Assembly: GCA_003342895.1 (NCBI GenBank)
Contig: PTFA01000275.1
Coordinates: 948,667-1,012,666, forward strand
Length of the DNA: 64,000 bases
Direction: 5' to 3'
Source of the DNA: Casuarius casuarius
Taxonomy: Eukaryota > Chordata > Aves > Casuariiformes > Casuariidae
Part shown: positions 27,036 through 40,077 of the stretch, piece after piece
How positions within the stretch are numbered: the stretch's first letter is position 1
How the letters are laid out: every line of letters begins with the position of its first letter
Program-made: the position numbers and the translations under genes
Notes under the pieces: generated by a model
Database searches by the model: none
What the model was told of the DNA's origin: nothing
Seen by the model: only the letters and a program-made list of their open reading frames with translations

Positions 27036-27126
27036 AAAAAAAGGAAAAGGAAGGAAAAAGGAAAAAGAGACCCCTCACAGTAACAAACATGGGGAAAAAA
27101 AAGAAAAAGAAAAGGAAGAAAACGAA
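27036..27126 (+). repeat. purine-rich (GA/A) tract
   Basis: Two long purine blocks (AAAAGGAAAAGGAAGGAAAA-like and AAAAAAAAGAAAAAGAAAAG-like) flank a short mixed stretch. The complement gives pyrimidine-rich spurious open frames in all three minus frames. Confidence 0.75.
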
Positions 27127-30100
27127 CAAACAAAAATCCTGCAGAATATAGTAGAATGGACTGCCAGTAGCACGGAGAAGAGATAATGCAGCCGACACTC
27201 TTGAAAAATGATGTCAGACAAGAGATACAGTGGTAGACCAAAATATAGAAAAATGCCTACTGGAGAGATAGAATCCATTTAACCATAACTAGAACATGAA
27301 CTGCAAAAGATAGAATTGGAAGATGTACTGTATCCATCCAGCAGTGGAATCAGCGTACTTTACCCTTTGCTGCTTCAGATATGAAAAGATAATGCCATTA
27401 TGCACCTCTGAAAAGGAGTTTTTAGAGCAGGTCTACACTTTGTGGTCATGGTATTCATTATATATTAACTGCCATTATGTGGATTCTAAAATTTCCATTT
27501 CTTTCTCCTGTGCATCTGTTCTGCTCCAGCTCTCAGAACACTCTTCATTCCTTCCAGGCACTCTGCTTTTCAGTCCAAGTGAACTGAATGTAAAAAGGGA
27601 GAGGAATGATGTGGCAATGTCGGGAAGCCAGCTACAGAGTAGAGTATAATGGAAATAAAAAAGGAACTTTGGCCAGCTGAAAAAAATGGCATTGTTATAA
27701 ATTGCATCTAATTTTCAGAAACATGAGTAAACAGAGTCTTGGGCTTAATCTATGGAATGAACTGGAATAATTCATATTGACTTAATTCTGCAGGACTGTG
27801 GGGACTTCATTACGTAATACAGAGATATTCTCAAATCTGCAAGACTCAAAACTCCTAGTGAAGCATGACAAAAACTTGCAATGAAACATACTAAAAATGG
27901 TCAAAGGGGACCCTGGAAATGTACATGCTTGTTGTTGGACTTCCAAGATTCAGATCTCCTATTTAAATAGTCTCCAACAACAAAGAAATGCCGTTATTTG
28001 TGTATGATGGACTTAGCTATGATTCTAAAAGATGTCTGTTCATTCTCTTTCCAGTGGTCTGCCTCTGCCCCCTCCGTGATGACAGATATGCTTCCCTAAA
28101 ATATCCATGAGATTTATATTGAAAATTATTTTGGGGCAGGGACCTCATTTTCCTGAATGTTCATAATGGTCAAGACAGAGACAGGATTGTATATAGTGTA
28201 ATTAATAATGATGTACCTCATTATAGGACACAAAAAAATTGAGCTTGTGTTGCTTGCAGAGAAGGACATGCCCTTCAGAAAAAGACACACAGATTTCATC
28301 ACAGCAGAAATAAAATGACAGAAGGGTTGTAGTAGTGAGTAGTCATATATGGAGAGGCAAGAAAAAGACAGAGTAGCGAACTCTAAGCTGGTGTAACTAC
28401 GGCAGTTTATACCATGCAAAAATTAAGCTGACAGTGTTAAGGCTCATATTCACTTCCTGAAAATGAAAATAATTTAGAAGTGGTGCATTTTAGTTAAAGG
28501 AAAAATAAAAAATGATGACCATGACACACCTAATATTAGAGACAGAAGAAGGGAAATAGAAAGAATAATCAGTAGAAGAGATGCTGTTGTGCACATATCA
28601 GTTTACATCAGTATCTATCCCATTTCTAGGACAAATTCCTGCCTGAAGCTGATGTACATAGGATTGTTAACTAGTTTCTTTAATTGGTTACTTTACATGT
28701 TATCAGATAGTATTTTTAAGTAACTGAATGCTGTAATGAATTAACTGAGGATTGCACTTGAAAAATAACCTATGCTATTTTTTGGGCTGGTGAAACACAG
28801 ATTGCTTAAAGTTATTTTTCTTGGCAGGACTGTTGTTTCTGTCCATAGCCTGTCAAGCTAGCATAGTACCCAGATGGTTATAAGGCTCTAGGGCACCTGT
28901 ATAATTCACATTAGAGTTTAACAGAAATATAGTGTATTTACATTTCAGATCTTCCTCCATTCAAAGCAAAACGCAGCTGTAGCATCTTCACCCTGACCAT
29001 TACCCCGTAGTGTCCCACTCAGTCAGTGTCTTCACTGGATGCCAGTTTGTAGTCATGTTACTGCATTTTCCCTCTTTCTAACCCTTATACACAGCCTTCT
29101 CTGAACTAACCTGCATATAAAGCTCTGTCTGAACTAACAAATTTGCTACAGTCTGTACAAGGAAGCAGTCTATCAGGAGACAGTTTCACTCTGCAATGGC
29201 CTAGCATAATCACTTTTTTAGGTGTTATTTTTTTACACTATTCAGACTTAGCAGTGGGGTACTATTCCTCTTATCTTTAACCTCCCTTCTGCCTTCCCTC
29301 CTGTTTCTTGCTGTGTGCGTCATCTGCACAATCTGGGGTGACCTGCAGAGATGATTTCTACAATGACTGACAGCATGACATTAAAATATCTCAATTTCCA
29401 TATTGAAAATTGACAGTGTTACTTCCCAGAGTTGTAAAGTGGTTTTGTTTTTATTATTTCGTGAGCAGTAGAGTCTGAGCATATCAAAGTCATGTGATAA
29501 GCCTAATATATGCATAATAAAAAGATGCCTATTGTAGATTTTGGTGCATATATACTCTCAAGGAAGATTTTTTTTTATGAAGTCTCAGATAAAAACACTT
29601 TTTTTTGTAAATAAATATAATAAATATATGTTGAATCTATCCTTATCCACAGTTATACATGACAAAAGCTGCATGTTAACTTGGGTAGTAATTTTCAGGA
29701 GTCCAAGTCTTACTATATATGCTAACACTGTTTAGATTAGTCAAATGATTTAAAGACAGAATAATGTGCCAGAATATTTATACAAATAACTATGAATTTC
29801 TCTGACAAAAAATGTTTTTTGATGTTTGAAGATTGTGAAGAAAGCATGAATTTAGCTTTAGGTAGTACCTCATTGAGAAAACGTTCTATATTGACATGCA
29901 GAAGGTGTGGTATTTTTTTACAACCATACAGAAATAGCAGTTTTAAAATGTTAATTATGAACTGGACAAAATCCACAAAATTAAGGCAACAGTGAATATA
30001 AAAATTTAGTTCAGGTGAACTGCATTTAACAAGACCTCTTCTCAGGGCTCAGTTAGATTTTGAAAATGATGTTTAAATACAAAACCTAGCAAAAGTATCT

Positions 30101-30928
30101 TACTGTTAGGAGTTCATGTTTCCTGAAGATTTTTGTTGTGAAATGCTATGCTGCATTATATTACTCTGATAAATTCTGTTCTGTGTTGTGATTAGATCTC
30201 TCTGCTTGGGACAATGCTGTGGTAGATAGAAAATGCAAAAATCAGATGGAGGATTTTGCAGCTAGCCATAGCTCTTTTCATATATTAGAGTATATGCATT
30301 AATCACTTCTTGTCCCTAGCTGTTCTATTGAATAGACTTATAACTTCAATGAATCTGACTACTGTACTGTGCACTTTTGTCTGCAAATTACTATTTAATA
30401 AGAAAAGTACCCTAGGCAGTTTTAGGTGGGATTTTTTTTTTAAGGCATTGCTAGTGAGACAACAACTTTTCTAGCAAGTACTTCAAATACACAATATTTT
30501 TTTCCACACAAATGTTACAGTACCACAAAAGCTGAATAGGTAAAAACAGTTTGGGAATTAATCCAGAAGTAAGGGATCAAAAAAGACTTAAGGACAAAGA
30601 TCGTACACTTAAGATTGTTGAACATTAGTCTATTTTACTTGAAGTATGCTTACCATAGTTGTGGAGCACAATGACTCACTGCATAACACTAATGTTCTTT
30701 AGCTCTACAGAGATCTGTTCAGAATTCTTCTACATTTCTGACCGCTTCTCATTGTTTATGAATGAAAATGCAGAAGAAAACAGAAGATGCATTCGGAATT
30801 TTAGGGTAAATCTTAGAGCATCTGTTCTAAGAGTCAGGAGTATTGTTTATGTAAAATAAATCACAGTTAGGAAGTTGGAAGAAGTTCAAAGCAGTAGGCA
30901 CCAATAAAAGTTCTACGATATCATGGAA

Positions 30929-30961
30929 GCATGCGTGCACACACGTGCGCACACACGCACA
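30929..30961 (+). repeat. perfect alternating purine-pyrimidine run (CA/CG-rich)
   Basis: From 30929 to 30961 every step alternates purine and pyrimidine, built from GC, GT, AC and CA steps around CACACACG. Such DNA favours the left-handed Z form under negative supercoiling. It probably began as a CA microsatellite. Confidence 0.85.
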
Positions 30962-31252
30962 ATCCATAAGAGCAAAACTCACTTATATGGAGGGCTAAAG
31001 ACCTAACATCAGGTTGAGAAAATAGTGTTCAGCAAACAATACTTCTAGCACCAGATAGATGATTATGTCTAAAAATATTGACTATTCTTACCTTAATTTT
31101 TTAGCTAAGTCATTTTTAAAACAAAATTTCAAACAACAGAACCCTTACATGACAGACTCATTATATAAGAGAATGATTTTTTATTACATCAAAGAACAAA
31201 AATTATTCTCTGAAAGAATATACGTATTAAATAATGTAGTTAAAACAAGACT

Positions 31253-31294
31253 TTATATATATATATATATATTTTAGACAGTGTATATATATAT
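31253..31294. repeat. TA dinucleotide repeats, two blocks
   Basis: A TA run at about 31253-31272 and another at about 31283-31294 are separated by TTTTAGACAGTG. Confidence 0.85.
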
Positions 31295-31436
31295 TCACAC
31301 AAAATAAACTGTAATGTTTAAATTAGGCTTCTAGAGTCAGTCCCAACCTTATGTTGACTTTATTTCAATTAGGTGTAGCTATAAAGGATATGATAGTTTG
31401 CTTGTTTATAATTTGTTTCTTAAATATCTACTCTTA

Positions 31437-31441
31437 GCAAG
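31437..31441 (+). repeat. target site duplication of the solo LTR, left copy (GCAAG)
   Basis: GCAAG lies directly before the TGTGGCGG start of the LTR and is repeated exactly at 32508-32512. The length of 5 bp fits ERV-L type integration. A 6-bp reading (AGCAAG) is possible only if the LTR ends without its terminal A. Confidence 0.85.
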
Positions 31442-32507
31442 TGTGGCGGACAGATGAGTGAACTTTTGCCTTAAACATTTCTTGGTACATAAGGTGCAAA
31501 CAAACCATAACCCTGAACAAGCCACCTGTTCCCGGCGGAAACAGGACTGAGCTGCTGCGACCCCCGAAATGGTCTCCCTGCAACCACCCGGGACACACCG
31601 AGCCTGCGCTGAACCAGACCACGATTGGGCAGAGACTTTGGGACCTGGACTGTAAATTATTGCCACTTAGCACAACTTCTATAAAACTTGTTTAGCATGA
31701 GTAGCTAAATTTGCTGAAGCCTTAGGCCGCACTCCCTAGTTCAGTGAGAAAGGGCCCCAGAGCTGGTGCAGGCTGGAAAGATAAGGGAGTTACAAGCAGT
31801 TTGCATTCCTATGCTTCACACTCCAGCAGGGAGGATGTCAAGGCTTTGAAGTGAGGCCTGCTTGGGCGCCGGGACCCTGGGGAGCAGGGCCTCCTCTCGC
31901 TGCTGAAACAGTGCTGATTGGGGGGGTCTGGACTATCTCGGGGTCCAGATTATATTCCCTTCGTCTGGACCTTGGGAGATAACACCTACTATCACTGCTG
32001 GGGCAGTACTAATTTGTCAGGGCCTTGAGAGATAAGGGCAGGACCTGAAGAATGAAGACACATCTGTCAGCAGAAACCACAACAGTAAACAGCCTACCTA
32101 GGGACCCAATAAGGAGCAGGAGACCCCAGACCTAAATATTACTATTGGTCCAAACGACTGCGTGAAGGGTGGAGAGCTTAGATTGGAAAGTATAATTGCC
32201 CAGGGATTTCTTTGTTTGGGGTCCCTCTTCAGAGGCACCCAGCCTGAGCTGTGATTCGAACGGAGTCAGCAGAACATCATCGGACTCGGAGTGGTGGTAG
32301 CTAGCTTCTTCTCTCCTTTTCCAACTTTATCTTTTCCCCTTACCTTTGTTCCCCTCTTCCCTTCGCCTCCCCTTTGTCTTTCCCCACTTTTTCTCCCCAC
32401 TCCATTGAAAATAAAGTTAAAGGGTTGTACAATATTTGACCGGTTTTAGTGTCTTAATCTCATCCTTGGGATCATAACGAAAACCCCCCCGATATTGGAT
32501 CGGGACA
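31442..32507 (+). mobile_element. solo LTR of an endogenous retrovirus, probably ERVL-like
   Basis: A 1066-base GC-richer block begins TGTGGCGG, ends CGGGACA, and is bounded by exact GCAAG duplications. These are the marks of a single LTR left after recombination between the two LTRs of a provirus. A TATA-like TATAATTG lies at 32191. A pyrimidine-rich stretch fills about 32305-32400, and AATAAA is at 32410-32415. About 92 bases of R/U5 follow. Orientation is plus from the position of AATAAA near the right end. Two related blocks (CTGCTG..CAGT.CT near 31899 and 31998) suggest an internal duplication. The 5-bp duplication and large LTR point to class III (ERVL), but this is inference. Open frames on the minus strand inside it are not genes. 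Confidence 0.85.
32410..32415 (+). promoter_or_regulatory. poly(A) signal AATAAA of the solo LTR
   Basis: The canonical hexamer sits 92 bases before the LTR end and follows the pyrimidine-rich stretch. It supports plus orientation and could still terminate transcripts that cross the locus. Confidence 0.7.
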
Positions 32508-32512
32508 GCAAG
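32508..32512 (+). repeat. target site duplication of the solo LTR, right copy (GCAAG)
   Basis: Exact match to 31437-31441, directly after the LTR terminal CA. Confidence 0.85.
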
Positions 32513-35500
32513 AACTAAGATGATGCCCCTTTTATTTTTCTGTTGTGTTGATCAAATTGCTGAAGTTAAGAAACAAGAAATACTCTTTTTTCCTTTAGAA
32601 ACTCCTCAGCTACCTCTGAGCATAGGAATTCTGGAAGGAGATTTTTTTCTCATAAATAGGAAGAAATTCTCATTTTATTAAACTGATATCGTTAGAAAAA
32701 TGGACCAGCTGTCAGCACAAAAGCTCCTCTCCAGATCTGAAATGGGAGCAGCAAATCAAGCTGATTACAGACTGGAAGTAATTGTTTTGAGTTCAAATTA
32801 TGTTGTAAATTCAACCATTCAAAAGAGAAGGGCATTTAGCATAGAGCAAAAAAGGGTCTGAGCAAAGACAGTAGTGTTAAGTCATTACCTTCTGGGCTCA
32901 TGACAGAAAGTAGAATAGCACCAGTGGAACAGCAGTGATGTTAGTAGGAAGTGTAGGTAAAAGGCAATATGGTCAGGGTCTGTACTGATGGTGTGGTTCC
33001 ACATAAAGTTCTTTGGTGGAAGTGTTGACTTTAGCAATTGAAGCCTCTTGCCTGGCTGCTTGTTCTTGCCCTGTGAGTACACCTTCCACCCTGCCAGCAT
33101 AATTTGTTGTGTCATCACATAGTGAACCAGAACAGGGAACTGTCAAAGCTGTCAGAATCTGATTTTCTTTTGTTTTGCTTTGTTTTCCTTTGGCTGTTTC
33201 AGTTCTCCAGTCCAGTTCAGAACATGGCTACATGAACAGCCTGGCCAGCGCGTTGAAGGCGGAGGTAGGGGCAGTAATTAGCAGCTAGATGAGAGGAAGG
33301 AAAGGGTTGCTAAAGCCAGATCCATAGTCCAAAAAATTCACTAGAAACCATGGCCTTAATAAAGACATTGTTTTTTGTAGCATATTACAATGTTTCCCAC
33401 AATCCATCTCCTGCCATCTAATGTGTAGCTATAGCTTTGGCCATGATTCTCCAACTCCAGTGGAGCTCAAAATTTTGGTTCAGTACGAATAAAAGAATTT
33501 AATGCAAATTACAAGAGAGTTTTAACTCCTTGTAAGAGAAATTACTTCAGGAGTACTTCATGAATTCAGCTAATAAAACAATTTTGGACTAATAGAGAAA
33601 GACAGTTCAGCTGAGAAAAAAGATCATGGCAGTAATATGCAGAAAGGATGAATATGTAGGTAAATGGAAAGATGTACATGCTTTCTGCCAAGGAGAAAAT
33701 GACTCAGAAGCTGTTGAATTTTACAGATTTTTAGTCTTCAGCTCTGAAATAGAAAGCAAGTTGAAGGTAACAGCATATTTTGACCAGAATCCAGTCATTC
33801 CTATTAAAGTGCTAAACAGGGTTATAATGAACTTCTTAAATGTCCAAAGAACTCACCAGTAAAGACTTTTTTATGCCATAAAGAAAATGTTTCTTTTCTT
33901 TTATTTCTGCACAGTAAGATTTGGTAAATTTCCTCAGTCACTGTAGCGATAGCAAACTGTAATATTTTCAAAATAATCTAGAAAATAGTCTGTTTAAGAT
34001 AGTAACAAAATGCATTCTGACAACATAAGACTCCTAAAGGATCTTTGGCCAGCTGAAAGACACTTTTTGAGTACTTTGAAAAGTTACAACACTGTTCAAA
34101 TTAGTGTCCTACCTCTTATACATTATTGTGTTCCTATGACAATATAATAGAACCTACTCTTCTCTAGCATTTTAGACACAAATGGAGCCTTGAAATTGCA
34201 TGTGATTATCCCACCCAAACTTTTAAAATATATATTTAGCTAGTTGATATAAGTTAACATGAGACAACTCACCACATAGTTTAGAGTTCATCTTCAGGGG
34301 AGATTTTCATTAGCTTAAGACTAGAAGTGGTTGCCAAGCTGAATTTTACTGGCAATCAGGCTCCTAAGCTAGGGTGAGGTAGAAAGACTATCTAAAATTG
34401 ACTATTCTTGTCTTGCTTAAGACATCTTCTGATCTATTACAATAAAAAAGTGTCCAAATAAAAAACAAACAAAGGAGATGATGGGAGTGGTGATGTTCAT
34501 ACTTCTACATCCTTCTTCAGCTACGAATAAGGAAGATTTGGACAAAGTGAATACAGTATAAAAAGAAAGAGTCCTTTCCTATCTTCTTCATTCTCCTCCG
34601 TTTCTGCCAGCTTATTTTTCCACCTAACATATAGCTGAGAAAATTGAAATTCCTGAAGAATGAGCCAATGGACTCTAAACTGAGGCCTGTTAATAGTAGA
34701 GCTACCTGAAAAAGTGACATTATTCTAGACTAAACGTGGGTATGCTATCTCCCTCATCACAGATATTTTTACAACAACCATTAAGATTATTTGACTGTTA
34801 CTAATTAAAATAGTAGACTTTATCAGAACATTCTGCTGCTGGGTAAAATTTTCTCATTTCACTGATTTCAATTCCTAGAGTTCAAAGTTGCAGAATGTCA
34901 GCTTCATCTTATGAAGTGTCGAGAAGAACTCTTCCTTTTTTGCTACTTTTCTTCCAAAATACCTCAGAAAAATATTTCTTGCGAGCAGCCACATGTGCCA
35001 GTGTCCTAGTTCCAGTAACAGTTCTCAGTCACTACGAGGAATGATGATGCTGCAAATTCAACCTGCAACAGCAGAAAAAGCAGTTTTATTTTTTCTTGGT
35101 AGTGATACGGCATATTTTATATTTATTTTTTATTTCTTTTGCAAAACAGGAGTTGGTGGAGAGAGTAATGCAAGCAACTTGGAACTAGACAGCATCAAAG
35201 AATAGTTGCTATTTCATGCAGCGACTCTGTCACAACAGTAGCATAGTTGATAATGACAAAATCCTCTCTAAAAACTGTTGCTTATGATGTTTCTGTTGAA
35301 GATGCTGCTTGCTCTTCAACTCAAGAGAAATAAAATGGGCAAGCTTCAAACCACTAAATGTTTCTAACCACTGAATGAACACCATGGATAACGTGACAAA
35401 CTACTAATAAACTGATATTTTTTTCTATAGGGAATTTAAATTAAATAGAAAGAAAATCTTAAATGTTAAAAGTGAAATAAAGGTGAATAAAAATCACCAT

Positions 35501-35882
35501 ATTAGATCTGAGTAAAAATGATAAAGTCAAATGAAACCATTCTAGAATTGTCTCCAAACCAAGGATTTTTTTTTTTTTAATTTCAATAAAGCATGAGTTT
35601 TCTAAATTAATTTTTTCCAAAGTGTTGCCTAGTTTCAGGCAGAATGCAGTTGTGGAGCTTGTATTAAGATTAATACTGACCCAATTTTGATTTCTGTGAA
35701 GAAAACAGAGAGACAATCCTTTTTTTCTTTTCCTTTAATTTTCTTTGTGTAAAAACCATGTTTCATTATGGCTCACATATAACAGACCAAAAGGTGAATG
35801 AACAGAGATTTTGCCTGTCCGTGCTGACTGCAGTATCAGCATCATTGTAACTTCAAAAGCTCATGTTCAAAGTCAACACAAC

Positions 35883-35909
35883 TTTTTTTTTTTTTTTTTT
35901 TTTTTTTTG
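35883..35909 (+). repeat. poly(T) run, 27 bases
   Basis: An uninterrupted T tract. It could be the antisense tail of a minus-strand retrocopy, but nothing recognisable lies beside it. Confidence 0.85.
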
Positions 35910-38900
35910 GCCATTAGATGAGGTTAATAAGAAGAAATGTTTGCAGCTAGAAAGAAAATCGTGGGGCAAAACATCTAATTGGTTTAGGAGTAATAGGCAA
36001 CAGTGGTGAACAAGAAAAACAGCCAGTCTCTTGCACAAAATTCTTCTTCAGTCTTTTAAATCAATCAAATATTAGCTGCTAACGAACGTACAGTTCACCC
36101 AAGGCACTTACGTGAATGGTCTAACCTGTATCAATTTAACTCTTCCAGTAATATAGACACAATCCTCCCCCAGTAGTGGAAAAGTTACTTCTAGAAGAAT
36201 TTGGGACAATGAATGTTGTAAAATGTCTATATTTTTAATGCACCTACTAACTTCATGTTTTCAACTGAGCAACTGCCATGTGGAAAGCCTTATGTGTATG
36301 CCTTGATCTTCCCCTAAATCTGAAGTTCACACACCTGAAGCTTCCACTAGGTATTGACAGCATCAGACTGAAATGGATTTGCAGCAAATAAGAGGATTTT
36401 TACTAGGTAAATCTGACATGATCTTTAAAAAACAAACAAAAAAAAACAACAAAAAAAAGGAAATAAACAATAGGAGAGCATTTTAAATGTATCTTTGGAA
36501 ATATCTGACCTAGTTCAAAATCTACATGTGGCATGGATATAAGATGACTGTAAAAAACTACTGCAAGTCAAATGTATGGAATGACTATAGACAATTTTGT
36601 TTTCCTATCAGACATTCATGCAAGGCCATTTTAGATCATTTCACTTTGCTTTCAGATTCAGCAGAAGTTTGTAAATCACTCAAGACACAGAAGGAGCTTA
36701 GCCAAGAAATGAAGAAAACAGGTCTATCTCAGATGAAGTTTAAATTTGTTTCCATCATAGAGACTAAGGAGGTTTTTTAGCAGAAGCTTAAAAAGAATCA
36801 CCCAAGAAGAAAAAAGACAATTACACTTATACTACGAATTGCCTGTCCCTTCGTGAAATGAAAGTACCTTTTGTCCTGAGATTGTTGAGAGTGACAAAAT
36901 TGAGGAAGAAACTGCTCTGTGAGACATCTTATGAACTGAAAACAATCTCTCTCTCCCTGTCTTCTCCCTGAGAAAAATATGTCAAATGCTCACATGTCAT
37001 ACTCAAACTCTGCTATATTTATCTAGGGCAGAAATTTCACTGACCAGTATCTGAAGACTATCGGCAAATTTAAAGGGATTTATAATCATAAAGTTCAAGG
37101 TTAAAATGGGAAGTTTCATCCTGGATAAGAGATGACACATCATTCCCCTGCCTCATCAGGTAAGAAAGAGGAACTCAAAGAGAAGGAGGTAGGAATTTGT
37201 CAGGGGTCCATTATTACACCCTAATAGCATGTCTGTGCCAACTTTTTCCTCAACAGAATTTAAATTAGCCCAGTTCCCAAATGGTGGAGATTTGCTAAGT
37301 GAAGCAAGCTCTTGTTTCTGCTTCTGAAATGTCTGTGCATATGATGGTGTAGGGAATGAGCGAGAGGTTTTATGTATGCTTAATTTACTTACATGAGGAA
37401 TTCTCAACATGCAGGTCTAAAAAAGTAGAGCAATAGAGAGTGAGAGAGGAAAAAAAAAAGGTGGTTATTTGGAAATGTCCCTTATACATGCAAGTTAGCA
37501 TGATCCATTTCTATTTAAACTAATTTCAGAATTATTCTTCTTTGTTTCAAGTGATAAATGTAATTTGAAGGATAATTCTATTTAAAACTAAAATATTGAT
37601 GGCATTCTATTAAATCAGTGCCAGTCAATTATTCCTCCATATTACTTCAAGAATAATGAGCAATATAATTTATCTAAGCTCTGAATAATTAAAGACCACC
37701 AGAACTTGAACACTATTATTCATTTTATAACAGAAAAAAATATACTGTAATTATTGAATATGAGCAATGTGTTTCATCCTGTATGAAATACAATGGTTTA
37801 TATCTGAACAAACAGTTCAATCCATTAGCAAGTCCCTCAGGTAATGATTCTTCTTCCTGTACATTCTGTAGCTTATTAAAGGCCTCAACCAGAATTTTTT
37901 GTATTCAGAGGAATAAATCCGACTGGTGTAAAAAAGCCTTCTGATCTTATCCCAAAGATAAGTTTTATGAAGTCTGTCTCTTCTGATGCTGTAAGCAATA
38001 GCTATAGAATGTGCAGCTATTTCATTCATTTAATTTATTTTTGTTAGGAGACAGAAGCTGATTATTGTGGCCATCTCTCATAATATTAAAACCTCAAGAT
38101 ATTTTCAATTGCTTTTGTTTGTCTATTTTAACTCTTTTTTTCCTTACAGTCACAGTTCCTACATTCATATGCTTTTAAATAAAATTTGCAGGTTACAGTG
38201 TTTGTTTGTCTTTAAACAGTAGTATTCTAGCATTTCTGGCTGCACTTGCAAAGTACTTTAAATTCACAAAAGGCTTCTAATCCAGATTATGAAGAGCGGG
38301 TTTTTGTTTGTTTGTTGCATTATTATGATTATCACAATTAGTATTTTTTGTTTTAATCTTAATATTTGGTTGCCAAGCTTACACCTTCTGTTTGCACATT
38401 ACTCTTACATCAGAGAGTGCAAAAATAGTGCTGATTAATGTGTTTCCACCATCACCTGTCTAGGAATCATATGTAGCATTTTAATAGTGTTCCTATGTGT
38501 CCTATGGTTAAAACATAATAAAATAAGAGAGGCTTTTCACACTAAGTGGGAATAAATGAAGGGATTAATGAAATAAAGAATGCATAATTAAATCAATAAG
38601 CATACAAATTTGAAGAAAGATATTGTTTATTCAAACTGACAGAGGAATCACTAGATTTTAAAGCAAATGGAGGACACCTTTATGCCTGCTGCTCTTGGTT
38701 TAAAATCATTCACATTCATGGCAAACAGTGCTTCCCTATGACACTCGTGAATTCTGTAGAATTTTACTCACATTGTGGAATTCATCTTACATAAAATTTA
38801 GTCATCAAGAAGTATGGATATAATCTAAGCCATTCGTCTAGGCTACCTTGTACTAAATGGGAAAGATAGGCATGATTAGTCCCTTCAAGGCAACCCATTC

Positions 38901-40046
38901 CATCCTAAAATCTGTGGGATGAACTGTCATCTGGGAGTAACCTTTTGTTTCCACCAAATGCAACAAGAGTATAAACACTCCCTGTGGGCAGAATTTATGT
39001 CATTTATTTTAAGCCTGAAAAAATATTCCTCTGATTATTCCAGTTCCAAGTTAGTACGTTTGTACTGCGACTGGTTTTGAGCTATTTGTGTTCTAGCCAC
39101 TCCCCAGTTACTTTTCCTGATTCTGTTTTGCGGGTCTTGTAGAGCTCCAAGTTGCTTCAGCTGCACCATTACTTAATTAAAAGTAACTGTCAGAGTTATT
39201 AGCAGTGTGGGCAAGCATATAATCTTATTGGGATAATTATCAGCTGACAACTTTTGTTGCACCTGGAGTGGACTACTTTCAAAGGATATAGTTACATTAT
39301 TTTCAGATTTAGGTGAAGCACGAAAGGACTGAATAGAGAAGGTGGTACCTTAAATGACTTCAAAATAGACTTTTTTAAGGATATGTTCTTTTTATCTTTT
39401 AAAGAATGCTTTCTAAACATTGTATTTCTGTTTAATTAGAACTGAAGTGATTTAACTGTGACTGTGCTTCTGAGAAGCTGTGAATTATCAGTTAAAGGAA
39501 GGAGGTACTTGAAAACTATAAAAGGAGAAGAAACCAGTAAGAGTCTTGGGAGACAGAATTAGTACTTGGGTAGAAACAATACATATGATACCTGAGAGCA
39601 GTGTGAGAGCAAGAGGGAAAGCAGGGAGTAGAATGCTTAATACCAAAGCCAAACTTCTAATAAGATACTGATTTTCAAGGAAACAGTGCATGTCTAACTT
39701 AAATGCCATCTAGCATTCATTCCATATTAAGTGGCAAAAACATACCCATGGTGTACAAGGAAAATAAACAATCCATTTCTTGCAAGAACTGCTTAGGTCA
39801 TAAGAAAAGGTCTTATCAGCACAGTGCCATTACACAGTTAAAGTATTATACTAAAATTCTTCACATTAAGATGGACCACTACTATTGACTGAAACATTTT
39901 ATTGTAAGTAAAAAAACTTTTAAAGCTTTACTGGGAACACAGAAAACAAATTATTTTCATTCCAAAAAGAAGTTCAGTGTATTCTGGAGGGTTATCATTC
40001 ATTTCACAACACTATTCCAGGATCTTATTTACCTACAAAAGCTTAG

Positions 40047-40077
40047 AAAAAAATAAAAATAAAAATAAAAATAAAAT
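40047..40077 (+). repeat. (AAAAT)n microsatellite
   Basis: About five AAAAT units lie in a row after an A-rich lead. Confidence 0.85.

Larger units (their letters stand above)
25453..31436. other. AT-rich non-coding stretch
   Basis: No gene is recognised. Notable content is a purine-rich tract at about 27036-27126, an alternating purine-pyrimidine run at 30929-30961, and TA repeats at 31253-31294. The minus-strand 94-codon frame at 26447-26731 is open but matches no family I know. I treat it as chance. Confidence 0.6.

Noticed and set aside
27929..27983. 11-bp inverted repeat (TTGTTGTTGGA) around a 33-base loop
   Set aside because: The stem does not extend to the roughly 22 paired bases of a microRNA hairpin.
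31406..31673. Minus-strand frames of about 80 codons at the left end of the solo LTR
   Set aside because: They lie within or across the LTR border, antisense to it, and have no family resemblance.
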